Assembly: GCA_937952455.1 (NCBI GenBank) | Contig: CALFYU010000160.1 | Location: 1 to 28,665, forward strand | Source of the DNA: an uncultured Planctomycetaceae bacterium | GTDB lineage: Bacteria > Planctomycetota > Planctomycetia > Planctomycetales > Planctomycetaceae | Length of the DNA stretch: 28,665 nucleotides | Direction: 5' to 3' | Shown here: one piece after another, positions 1 to 7,227 of the stretch | How positions within the stretch are numbered: the first letter of the stretch is position 1 | Layout: every line of letters starts with the position of its first letter | Position numbers and translations under genes: made by a program | Notes under the pieces: generated by a model | Databases searched by the model: none | Seen by the model: the letters and a program-made list of their open reading frames with translations, nothing else | What the model was told of the DNA's origin: nothing

Positions 1-2072
1 ACGATGCGCAGCGCGTGGCTGAGTTTATCTTCGGCGAGTTCTATTCTCCCGCAGCTTATGCCCGCAAACACGCACCGCACATTGACACGGCTCGTCTGAC
101 TGAGAAGCAATACGGACTCGCCGTCGCCGACTTGATGGTCGCGTTTTTTGGTCCGCGGCAATATCAAGCGGAGCGGGGGCTAAAGGGCAGTTATGCCGCC
201 ATTGACGAGAACGGCAACGGCAAGCAGGTGTTTGACCGCATCGACCCGCAGATCCAATTCGACTTCGGCAAATCCAGCCCCAAGCCGGATGAAATCGATC
301 CGGCGGAATTCGCGATCTCCTGGTCGGGATCTTTGCTCGCGCCGGCCGACGGGGACTACGAATTCATCGTCCGCAGCCCCAACAGCATCGCTCTGTATGT
401 GAACGACCGCAACACACCGTTAATCGACGCGTGGGTCAAATCGGGCGATCAGAACGAATTTCGCGCCACACGCAAATTGATCGCCGGCCGGTACCACTTG
501 TTGCGGCTGAATTTCACCAAAGCGGGTCAAGGGGCCAAGAAGACCGAACAGTTGCGGGCAAAAATTGCCCCGGCCGTGATTGCCCTCGCCTGGAAACGGC
601 CTGGACAGGAAGAGGAGTTGATCCCTGCGCGGTATTTGTCGCCGCACGAAGTGCGGGAGACGATGGTCGTCCAAGCGAACTTTCCACCCGATGACCGTAG
701 CACCGGATTTGAGCGCGGGACCTCGGTCAGCGCCGAGTGGGATCAGGCGACCACGCGGGCGGCCATCGAAGCGGCGACCTACGTCCGCGGCCGATTGGGC
801 GATTTCTGCGGCGTGACCGAACCGAACCAGGAACACGAGCCGGCGCTGCGGGAGTTCTGTGCCAAATTCGCCGCGCTGGCCTTCCGCCGCCCGCTGACAG
901 GCGAACTACGGGCGCTGTATGTGGATCGACAATTTCAACGTGCGCCCGATCCGGGAACCGCCGTTGAACGCACGGTGCTCATGGTCCTCAAATCGCCCCG
1001 GTTTTTGTATGTCGATTTGCCAGGTGCGCCGGTCGATGATTTTTCCCACGCGTCGCGGCTGTCGTTTATCCTGTGGGATTCACTGCCCGACGACGCGCTG
1101 CTGGCGGCGGCCGCCGCCGGAGAGCTCAACTCCCGCGAGCAGCTCGCCGCACACGCCCAGCGGATGATGGCCGACCCGCGGTTTACGGCCAAGCTTCATG
1201 CATTCTTCTTGCAGTGGCTAAAGATTGACGAGCTGCAGGAGTTGCGGAAGGACGCGGCGGACTTTCCGGAGTTCAGCGCCGCAGTCGCATCGGACCTGCG
1301 GACGTCGCTTGAGTTGTTCTTGGACGAAGTTCTTACCGATGAACGTGCTGATTTTCGCAGCCTGTTGTTGGCGGACTACGTGTATCTGAATCAACGCCTG
1401 GCCCCGCTGTATGGAGCGGAGGCTCCCGGCGACGGGTCGTTTCACAAGATGACTCCCGGCGGCAACGCGCGGGGCGGGTTGTTGTCGCATCCCTATTTGA
1501 TGGCGGCGTTTGCCGGTCCCAAGGCTTCGTCGCCGATTCGCCGCGGCGTGTTTTTAGCGCGGAGTGTCCTCGGTCGCACGTTGCGTCCGCCGCCGGATGC
1601 CGTCACGCCCGATGCTCCTTCGCTGCATCCGGGATTGACTACGCGCGAGCGCACGATCAAACAAACCGAGGCCCAGACCTGCCAAACCTGCCACGGGTTG
1701 ATCAATCCGCTCGGATTTGCGCTGGAGCGCTTCGACGCGATCGGCCGGCTGCGAGACAGCGAAAACGACAAGCCGATCGACGCCGGCGGTACCTACCAGT
1801 CGCTTGACGGCAGCCAAGCACGTTTCAACGGTGCCCGAGAACTGGCCGCGTTTTTGGCGGCCAGCCCGGAGGTCCACGAGGCGTTGATCGAGAAGCTCTT
1901 TTACTATTCCGTCAAGCAACCGATCCGTGCCTACGGCAGTGACATGCTGCCGTCGTTGCGGCGCAGCTTCGTCAACAATGAGTTCAACCTCCGTCATTTA
2001 ATGGCCGAGATGGCAATCGCCGCTGCGCTGGCGAATGTGTCGCCGGACGGCTCCTCCGTTACACAGAACTAG
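1..2072 (+). CDS. DUF1592/DUF1588/DUF1585 protein with PA14 domain, 5'-truncated by the window edge
   Basis: This is a large secreted planctomycete protein whose N-terminus lies outside the window. A GTG at base 15 could be read as a start, but in-frame sense codons (Asp-Ala-Gln-Arg) run from base 3, so the gene continues upstream, probably into a signal peptide and a cytochrome c domain. Numbering from base 15, residues 27-46 look like DUF1587, about 57-208 like a PA14 sugar-binding beta-sandwich, about 275-310 like DUF1595, about 340-470 like DUF1592, about 485-585 like DUF1588 with a c-type heme-like CQTCH motif (556-560), and about 600-672 like DUF1585. The family is characteristic of Planctomycetes. 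Its biochemical role is unproven, but electron transfer coupled to polysaccharide binding is a reasonable inference. Only 5 nt separate it from the DUF1552 gene, so the two are surely co-transcribed. Confidence 0.9.
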   Translation, partial: DAQRVAEFIFGEFYSPAAYARKHAPHIDTARLTEKQYGLAVADLMVAFFGPRQYQAERGLKGSYAAIDENGNGKQVFDRIDPQIQFDFGKSSPKPDEIDPAEFAISWSGSLLAPADGDYEFIVRSPNSIALYVNDRNTPLIDAWVKSGDQNEFRATRKLIAGRYHLLRLNFTKAGQGAKKTEQLRAKIAPAVIALAWKRPGQEEELIPARYLSPHEVRETMVVQANFPPDDRSTGFERGTSVSAEWDQATTRAAIEAATYVRGRLGDFCGVTEPNQEHEPALREFCAKFAALAFRRPLTGELRALYVDRQFQRAPDPGTAVERTVLMVLKSPRFLYVDLPGAPVDDFSHASRLSFILWDSLPDDALLAAAAAGELNSREQLAAHAQRMMADPRFTAKLHAFFLQWLKIDELQELRKDAADFPEFSAAVASDLRTSLELFLDEVLTDERADFRSLLLADYVYLNQRLAPLYGAEAPGDGSFHKMTPGGNARGGLLSHPYLMAAFAGPKASSPIRRGVFLARSVLGRTLRPPPDAVTPDAPSLHPGLTTRERTIKQTEAQTCQTCHGLINPLGFALERFDAIGRLRDSENDKPIDAGGTYQSLDGSQARFNGARELAAFLAASPEVHEALIEKLFYYSVKQPIRAYGSDMLPSLRRSFVNNEFNLRHLMAEMAIAAALANVSPDGSSVTQN

Positions 2073-2077
2073 AGATC

Positions 2078-3403
2078 ATGCCCCGAAAATACCGACGCCG
2101 CGAATTCTTGCGCAAAGCCGGAGTCAGTTCGGCGATGCTGCCGTTTTTGCTCAATCTGCCCAGCCTGGGCTTCGCCGCGGAAGGGACCCGCCGCCGGCGG
2201 TTGGTGGTGCTATTCAGCCCGAATGGCATCGTCCCCTCGACGTTCTGGCCGGATGAGGAGGGGGAACAGTTTACATTCAAAGATAGCCTGAAACCGCTGG
2301 AGCCGCTGCGCGACCGCACGTTGATCCTCAACGGGATCTGCGACAAAGTCCGCGGCGACGGCGACCAGCACATGCGGGGCATCGGCTGCCTGCTGACGGG
2401 GATCGAACTGTTTCCAGGAAACGTGCTCGGCGGCTGTTCGGAACATCCGGCCGGCTGGTCGAGCGGCATTTCGATCGACCAGGAATTGAAGAACTACCTG
2501 CAAAGCCGCCCGGAAACCCGTACGCGTTTCGGGTCGCTGGAATTCGGTGTGTTGGTGCGGGAACGGGCCGACACCTGGACTCGGATGGTCTACGCCGGTC
2601 CCAACAAACCGGTCACGCCGATCAATGATCCTTACCAGATGTTCGACAAGCTCTACGGCCAACTCAAACATCGCGACAGCGTGGCCAGCGTGTTGGACGG
2701 TCTTCAGGAGGACTTTCGCAAAGTGCGGTCACTGGTCGGAAAAGAGGACGGGCGGATCTTGGACGAACACGCCGCTTTGGTCCGGCAAATGGAGCAGGAG
2801 CTACGGAACACGACACCGACTGATTTGGAACACGCGCCGCCAGAACTGCAGCCGGGCATCAAACAAGAAAACGACAGCATGCCGGTCATCAGCCGTACGC
2901 AAATTGATTTGATGGTGCACAGCTTCGCCGCCGACTTTATGCGGGTCGCGACGCTGCAGTATGCCTATTCGGCCAGCGACACGGTCATGTCCTGGCTGAA
3001 TATCGAAGGCCGGCACCACGACATCTCACATGAACCGGATGACAACGAACAGGCGCAAAAGGATCTCACGCAGATCAATCGCTGGTTTTGCGAGCAAGTC
3101 GCCTATTTGGCGCAGCGATTGGCCGAAACCCCCGAACCGGATGGCAACGGCACGCTGCTGGACAATACGACGATCATTTGGACAAACGAGCTGGGCAAGG
3201 GAAACAGCCACACGCACCAGAACATTCCCTTTGTGCTGGTCGGCGGCGGACTCGATTTCCGCATGGGCCGTTCGCTCAAATTCCCCGAAGTGCCGCACAA
3301 CCGTTTGCTGATGAACATCGCGCAGGCGTTTGGGCACGACGTGCCGCACTTTGGCAACCCCGACTACTGCGGCGACGGCGTGCTGACTGGCCTGACGGGG
3401 TGA
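2078..3403 (+). CDS. DUF1552 domain-containing protein, TAT-exported
   Basis: This 441-residue protein belongs to the DUF1552 family, which usually follows a DUF1592-type gene in planctomycetes, as here. The N-terminus has a twin-arginine signal: RRREFLRKAG at residues 6-15, then a hydrophobic stretch to about residue 33. The mature part starts with a beta-strand-rich segment (VVLFSPNGIVPSTFWP) like alkaline-phosphatase-fold DUF1501/DUF1552 proteins, and ends with a GGGLDFRMGR loop and a conserved region around the last 40 residues. The ATG at 2078 lies 5 nt after the upstream stop, without a strong Shine-Dalgarno sequence of its own, which suggests translational coupling. The function is unknown; it is likely periplasmic and works with its cytochrome-like partner. 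The length is normal for the family and nothing looks broken. Confidence 0.92.
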   Translation: MPRKYRRREFLRKAGVSSAMLPFLLNLPSLGFAAEGTRRRRLVVLFSPNGIVPSTFWPDEEGEQFTFKDSLKPLEPLRDRTLILNGICDKVRGDGDQHMRGIGCLLTGIELFPGNVLGGCSEHPAGWSSGISIDQELKNYLQSRPETRTRFGSLEFGVLVRERADTWTRMVYAGPNKPVTPINDPYQMFDKLYGQLKHRDSVASVLDGLQEDFRKVRSLVGKEDGRILDEHAALVRQMEQELRNTTPTDLEHAPPELQPGIKQENDSMPVISRTQIDLMVHSFAADFMRVATLQYAYSASDTVMSWLNIEGRHHDISHEPDDNEQAQKDLTQINRWFCEQVAYLAQRLAETPEPDGNGTLLDNTTIIWTNELGKGNSHTHQNIPFVLVGGGLDFRMGRSLKFPEVPHNRLLMNIAQAFGHDVPHFGNPDYCGDGVLTGLTG

Positions 3404-3416
3404 CACCCGGAGGGTG
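3404..3416. terminator. Small hairpin between convergent genes
   Basis: A perfect 5-bp stem (CACCC/GGGTG) with a GGA loop begins right after the DUF1552 stop and ends 4 nt before the stop of the convergent WD40 gene. It has no T-tract on either side, so it is at best a weak bidirectional transcription barrier. Confidence 0.3.
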
Positions 3417-3420
3417 ATGC

Positions 3421-4302
3421 TCACAGCTTCCAAACGTGCGCCGTCCGGTCAAAACCCGCCGAGGCCAGTTGTGTGCCGTCGGGAGCGAACGCCACGTCGT
3501 AGACGCTGTTGCGATGAGCTTTGAGTACGTCAATCTCTCGACGATCGTCGACATCGTAGATTCTGACCGTCGTATCGTTACCGCCGGAGGCGAGCCGGGT
3601 TCCGTCGGGAGAAAAGGCGAGCGATTTCACGGTCCGCTCGTGCCCGGTAGGGATTTTCTCTTTGCTGCCGGTTTCAACGTTCCACAACAGCAGCGTCCCG
3701 GCATCATCTCCGGCCGCCAACGTCTTGCCGTCGGGCGAAAACGCGAGGCATTGTATCGCCGCCGGATGCGGTCCGAGGTCTTTGACCGCTTGGAGTTTTT
3801 CGGTCTCCCACAGCCGGACGAGCTTCTCGTGGCCGCCTGACGCGATCTGTTTGCCATCGGGTGACATGGCAACGGCATTGATCCGGTCGGTGTGGCCTTT
3901 TAGCTCGCCCCGTTGCCGGCCGCCGGCGATGTCCCAGACGATCACCAAATTGTCGTGGGCGCCGGTAACGGCCAGACGGCAGTCGGACGCGGCCGACATA
4001 GAGGTCAAATAGGCCTGATGCCCGCCGGAGAGCGTCGCTTTGACGGCGCCCGATTCCAGGTCCCACATTCGTAGCGTCTTATCCAAACTCGCCGACAGCA
4101 GCGACGTGCCGTCAGGCGGGAACACCAACTCGCAGATCGCTTCGCTGTGGCCGCTGAGCCGCTTTCGCTGTTTGCCGGACGGCAATTCCCAAAGGGTGAT
4201 CGTCTTGTCGAGACAACCGCAGGCCAACAGTTCGGAGTCGCCGGCGAAGGCGACCGAATAGACGGCGTTGTTGTGAGGAAGGCTGAGAAGGGGAAATGTC
4301 AT
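3421..4302 (-). CDS. WD40 repeat protein, single seven-bladed propeller
   Basis: This 293-residue protein consists almost entirely of WD40 repeats. I count seven, each about 40 residues, with typical GH...SPDGxxLASGG...TVRLWD signatures (for example SPDGKQIASGG and SPDGTRLASGGNDTTVRIYD). Seven blades are enough to close one beta-propeller, so the protein looks complete. There is no clear signal peptide; the first blade begins almost at the N-terminus. Such propellers are binding platforms, not enzymes. The gene lies 6 nt downstream of the DUF1501 gene, a common planctomycete pairing, and is almost certainly in the same transcript. The ligand or partner cannot be told from sequence; the DUF1501 protein is the obvious candidate, but that protein is probably exported while this one lacks an export signal. 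Confidence 0.9.
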   Translation of the reverse strand: MTFPLLSLPHNNAVYSVAFAGDSELLACGCLDKTITLWELPSGKQRKRLSGHSEAICELVFPPDGTSLLSASLDKTLRMWDLESGAVKATLSGGHQAYLTSMSAASDCRLAVTGAHDNLVIVWDIAGGRQRGELKGHTDRINAVAMSPDGKQIASGGHEKLVRLWETEKLQAVKDLGPHPAAIQCLAFSPDGKTLAAGDDAGTLLLWNVETGSKEKIPTGHERTVKSLAFSPDGTRLASGGNDTTVRIYDVDDRREIDVLKAHRNSVYDVAFAPDGTQLASAGFDRTAHVWKL

Positions 4303-4308
4303 GGCCGC

Positions 4309-5667
4309 TCACACCAATTCGGGCAACGGCTGATACTTGCCGTGGTCGACGAGATACTGCGGCCGTCCGGTCAGGTCGTTGATCGTCATGTGATCGACGT
4401 TCAACCCGAGGTTGTGGTATAGCGTGGCGAAGATTTCCTGAAAATGGACGGGGCGTTCGACCGGGTGTTCAGCGCGGGCGTTGGTGGCGCCGACGACCAA
4501 TCCCGACCGCATCCCGCCGCCGGCCAACAGGGCGCACCCCACGCGGGGCCAATGATCACGGCCGCCCCCTTTGTTGATCAGCGGCGTGCGACCGAATTCT
4601 CCCCAGACGACGACCGAAACGTCATCCTGCAGGCCGCGCTGCCAAAGATCATCCAAGAGCGCCGAGAGCGCCTGGTCCAGCACCGGCAGATGATCGCGGG
4701 CGTTGTCAAAATTCGTCCCGTGTGGCTGACCGTGCCAGTCCCAGCGGCCAAACGACAACGTCACCACGCGAGCCCCCGCTTCGACAAGACGCCGCGCCAC
4801 CAAAAAATCTTCGTTGCGCAGCCAACCCGCGTCACCGTATCCGGCCGGTTCCTTCGAACCGCGGCCGTAACGTTCGCGGACGGCGGGATCTTCCTGTTCG
4901 ACATCTAAGGCGGTGGCCAAACGGCCGGAGGTGAGAATATCGAACGCCTGCCGGTAGTAGGTATCCATCCCGTCAACGGCGTCGCTCTTATCCAGCGTGC
5001 GGCGCAAATGGTCCAGACGATCCAGCAGCGAGCGGCGATCACTGAGTTTGGCTGCGTTCATGCCATCCAAAACGAGGTCCTGCGTTCCCGATGCGTTGGG
5101 GGCGAACGGAGCGTGCTTCATGCCGGCAAACCCCGGTTGACCTGGATCGCTCCAGGGCTGTCCGCCCATGCGGGGCTGCAGGCTGATGCTGGGAGGAATT
5201 TCGCGATTGACCGGGCCTTGTAATTTGGAAACGGCCGCCCCAAAGCAGGGCCAACCGCCGGGGGGTTGGTTTTGCACGGGATGCCCATGCAGACATTGAA
5301 ACGCCGCATGCCGACCCTCGGAACCGACCAGCGTGCGAATCACAGCCAAGCGATCGATCTGCTGCGCTAACAGCGGGAGGTGTTCACAAACGTCGATGCC
5401 CGGCACGTTGGAACGGATCGGCGAGAACTCGCCGCGATACTCGGCCGGCGCCTGTGGTTTGAGATCGACCATGTCCTGGTGCGGCGGACCGCCGGTGAGG
5501 AAGACCATGATCACCGACTTGTGCGACCGGCCGGAACCCGCATGGTCTTCGGCTTGGAGCAGTTGCGGCAGGCTCAGCCCGCCCAGTGCCAATCCGCCGA
5601 CTTGAAGAAACGTCCGGCGGGCAATCCCATCGCAATGTCGAAATCCCGTTCCCGGTATGGTCAACAT
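4309..5667 (-). CDS. DUF1501 domain-containing protein
   Basis: This 452-residue protein is of the DUF1501 family, which has an alkaline-phosphatase/sulfatase-like fold and is greatly expanded in planctomycetes. An ATG further upstream (5943) is in frame, but I chose the ATG at 5667 because a GGAGGAGG Shine-Dalgarno sequence lies 7 nt before it and because family members start MLTI. The N-terminus resembles a TAT signal (ARRTFLQVGG at residues 16-25, then GLALGGLSLPQLLQA). Conserved DUF1501 segments follow: VFLTGGPPHQDMVDLKP, SFGRWDWHGQPHGTNF and VVWGEFGRTPLINKGGGRDH. The catalytic activity of the family is not established. It is the first gene of a two-gene unit with the WD40 gene and converges on the DUF1592/DUF1552 pair. 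Confidence 0.92.
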   Translation of the reverse strand: MLTIPGTGFRHCDGIARRTFLQVGGLALGGLSLPQLLQAEDHAGSGRSHKSVIMVFLTGGPPHQDMVDLKPQAPAEYRGEFSPIRSNVPGIDVCEHLPLLAQQIDRLAVIRTLVGSEGRHAAFQCLHGHPVQNQPPGGWPCFGAAVSKLQGPVNREIPPSISLQPRMGGQPWSDPGQPGFAGMKHAPFAPNASGTQDLVLDGMNAAKLSDRRSLLDRLDHLRRTLDKSDAVDGMDTYYRQAFDILTSGRLATALDVEQEDPAVRERYGRGSKEPAGYGDAGWLRNEDFLVARRLVEAGARVVTLSFGRWDWHGQPHGTNFDNARDHLPVLDQALSALLDDLWQRGLQDDVSVVVWGEFGRTPLINKGGGRDHWPRVGCALLAGGGMRSGLVVGATNARAEHPVERPVHFQEIFATLYHNLGLNVDHMTINDLTGRPQYLVDHGKYQPLPELV

Positions 5668-5674
5668 GCGGCCG

Positions 5675-5682
5675 CCTCCTCC
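5675..5682 (-). promoter_or_regulatory. Shine-Dalgarno site deciding the DUF1501 start
   Basis: On the minus strand this reads GGAGGAGG, 7 nt upstream of the ATG at 5667. It is one of the strongest ribosome-binding sites in the window and argues against the longer reading that would start at 5943. Confidence 0.7.
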
Positions 5683-5975
5683 AGGCTCCGGCAATACGAA
5701 ACGCTCCCAATGGCTTACAGCGGTATAGCGTAACGTCGAACCGCGCGCGGAACAATAGGCGTTCGCGTCAAATGTCGCCCCGCCCGGTGTGCGCACGGTT
5801 TCCCGGGTGACCCGACCGCCCAGCAGTTGGGTGCCGTCAGGCGCAAGAAATTGCGCCACGTGCTCCCAGCTTAAAAGAAGGTTGCACATGGCGCTCACTT
5901 CGTGTCGCTGCGCGACCCAGCGAATTCTGGCTGGGCCACCCATTGTTAACGTGCGACATCTCGCAATTCATAAAC
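5683..5975. other. Intergenic stretch upstream of the DUF1501 gene
   Basis: About 300 nt separate the small membrane protein gene from the DUF1501 start. The minus strand stays open in the DUF1501 frame back to 5943, but that translation lacks the codon and composition character of its neighbours and has no good ribosome-binding site. A TATACC hexamer on the minus strand near 5730 could be part of a promoter, but I see no good -35 partner. No repeat or RNA gene is visible. Confidence 0.4.
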
Positions 5976-6245
5976 TCAACCGCGGCCGGTGTGCGGTTGC
6001 AGACGGTTACCGAAGCGCGCCATGCGGCCGGGCGAAAGCGGACCGGGTCGGTGCACGGGCCACAGCGAACGATATGCATAGTACACCGCCGCTCCCAGCC
6101 AATGCGTCAGGACGATCACACCGAGCCAAAACACGCGGCCGCGGGATGTCGGTTCATGCTCGTTGATCCCCAAAAGCATCCAGATCCCGAATCCCTCCAA
6201 CAACATCACGACAGCGATGACGAACAGTGCGATCAAGATTTTCAT
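5976..6245 (-). CDS. Small membrane protein, PLDc_N-like
   Basis: This 89-residue protein has two hydrophobic segments, at residues about 3-26 and 39-57. The second, FWLGVIVLTHWLGAAVYYAY, fits the pattern of the PLDc_N domain (the two-helix N-terminal membrane segment of cardiolipin synthases, also found as a stand-alone small protein). A basic, proline-rich tail follows. No phospholipase HKD motif is present, so it is not an enzyme by itself. The ATG at 6245 has an AAGGG ribosome-binding site 8 nt upstream. An intrinsic terminator about 100 nt upstream separates it from the protease gene, so it probably has its own promoter. The function is unknown. Confidence 0.7.
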   Translation of the reverse strand: MKILIALFVIAVVMLLEGFGIWMLLGINEHEPTSRGRVFWLGVIVLTHWLGAAVYYAYRSLWPVHRPGPLSPGRMARFGNRLQPHTGRG

Positions 6246-6347
6246 GGGTTTGCCCTTAGAACCAGTTTCAAAACCCGGTTGTGCTTGTTCGGGAACCTTT
6301 CATGAATGTGTCTGCGCGACGCATCAGAGGGTTTCGAAACTACTTGT

Positions 6348-6384
6348 AAGAAAAAAACCTCCCCGCGAGCGCTAGGGGGAGGTG
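6348..6384 (-). terminator. Rho-independent terminator, minus strand
   Basis: The segments 6357-6364 and 6376-6383 form a perfect 8-bp GC-rich stem (ACCTCCCC/GGGGAGGT) with an 11-nt loop. Read on the minus strand, the stem is followed by seven T residues (complement of 6351-6357, partly shared with the stem base). It lies about 100 nt after the stop of the M50-like gene and should end that transcript. Confidence 0.85.
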
Positions 6385-6483
6385 ACATCCAATTGAATTT
6401 CTCCTAATTTCCCGTGCTGTGATTCCCCCGTCTACCAGACAGAACGTTGTGCTCCCGAGTTCGGTTCAAGTATTTTTTGACAC

Positions 6484-7050
6484 TCAGGCAAAAAACAGAC
6501 ATTCAGCCGACACGATCACCACAAATAACACCGTCATCGTCACGGCGGCCGTTTCGTTGACGGCGCCACCGGGCCGGCCCAGGCCGAAATGCGGGCCCAA
6601 ACCGTGCCACAGCAGAAAGCCGGGCACGATTGTGATGATTCCGAACAGGATCAATTGCCACGCCGCCGCGCCGTGGTTGAGCAAGTCACCAGCGTCGCCG
6701 ACGCGGTCGAAAACGCCGATCGTGAGATAACAGCCATTGGCGATCAGGCAGAATCCCGCGAAAAACGCCGGCAAGTACGCCCAGGACACATTCCGCCAGC
6801 GGGCGATGCACCAGATCATGAGCGGAATCAGGCAGCCCCCAATCGGGCCGCCCCAAATTTCAAACAGCGGATGCGGATTGGGATGCACGTCGGTTCGCGA
6901 AATGACCAGCGGACCCAGAACGACTTGCGTGACCGTCCCCCCGCTGAGCCAGGCGCAGAGCACATGCCCGGCTTCGTGCACAATCATCATGCCCAACCAG
7001 GAGCTACCCAACGTGGAGGCGATGAGCAAGATTTGGAACAGTCGCGACAT
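6484..7050 (-). CDS. M50-like membrane zinc metallopeptidase
   Basis: This 188-residue integral membrane protein has the zinc-protease motif HEAGH (residues 25-29) inside the first hydrophobic segment, as in M50 intramembrane proteases. A second acidic motif, GDAGD (118-122), sits where M50 proteins carry the Asp that completes the zinc site. There are about five hydrophobic segments and no PDZ or CBS domain, so it is a minimal member. The reading frame is open back to 7170, but I chose the ATG at 7050 because the protein then starts with a normal membrane helix, a GGGGCGGG ribosome-binding sequence lies just upstream, and the longer form would run into an inverted repeat. It may be co-transcribed with the ATPase gene 177 nt upstream. 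The substrate is unknown. Confidence 0.8.
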   Translation of the reverse strand: MSRLFQILLIASTLGSSWLGMMIVHEAGHVLCAWLSGGTVTQVVLGPLVISRTDVHPNPHPLFEIWGGPIGGCLIPLMIWCIARWRNVSWAYLPAFFAGFCLIANGCYLTIGVFDRVGDAGDLLNHGAAAWQLILFGIITIVPGFLLWHGLGPHFGLGRPGGAVNETAAVTMTVLFVVIVSAECLFFA

Positions 7051-7114
7051 CCCGCCCCGCTTTGGTCCCGAACAATCTCTCCCGCCGGAACTTTCCGCAC
7101 AGCGACCAACAAGT

Positions 7115-7209
7115 GGGTGGCTGGGGACGGACGAAGTCCGCCCCCAGTGAGTTGGGCGCAGGCACGTCAATCGACCTGGGGGCGAGCTTTCGCTCGTCCC
7201 CAGCCACCC
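7115..7209. repeat. Imperfect inverted repeat, REP-like
   Basis: Two arms of 33-34 nt (7115-7147 and 7176-7209) are near-perfect reverse complements, both reading GGGTGGCTGGGGACG outward-in and ending CGCCCCCAG. Each arm also carries a smaller internal palindrome (GGAC/GTCC in one, GAGC/GCTC in the other). The unit sits between the ATPase and M50 genes and codes for nothing. It looks like an interspersed palindromic element that could fold in RNA as a cruciform-like hairpin. Confidence 0.7.
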
Positions 7210-7227
7210 TGAATCTGCTGCTTTTCG

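Noticed and set aside
15..17. GTG at base 15 as the true start of the first gene.
   Set aside because: Sense codons continue upstream to the window edge and family members have an additional N-terminal part, so the gene is truncated by the window.
4444..4908. A 154-codon open frame on the plus strand.
   Set aside because: Antisense to the DUF1501 gene; composition is that of a shadow frame.
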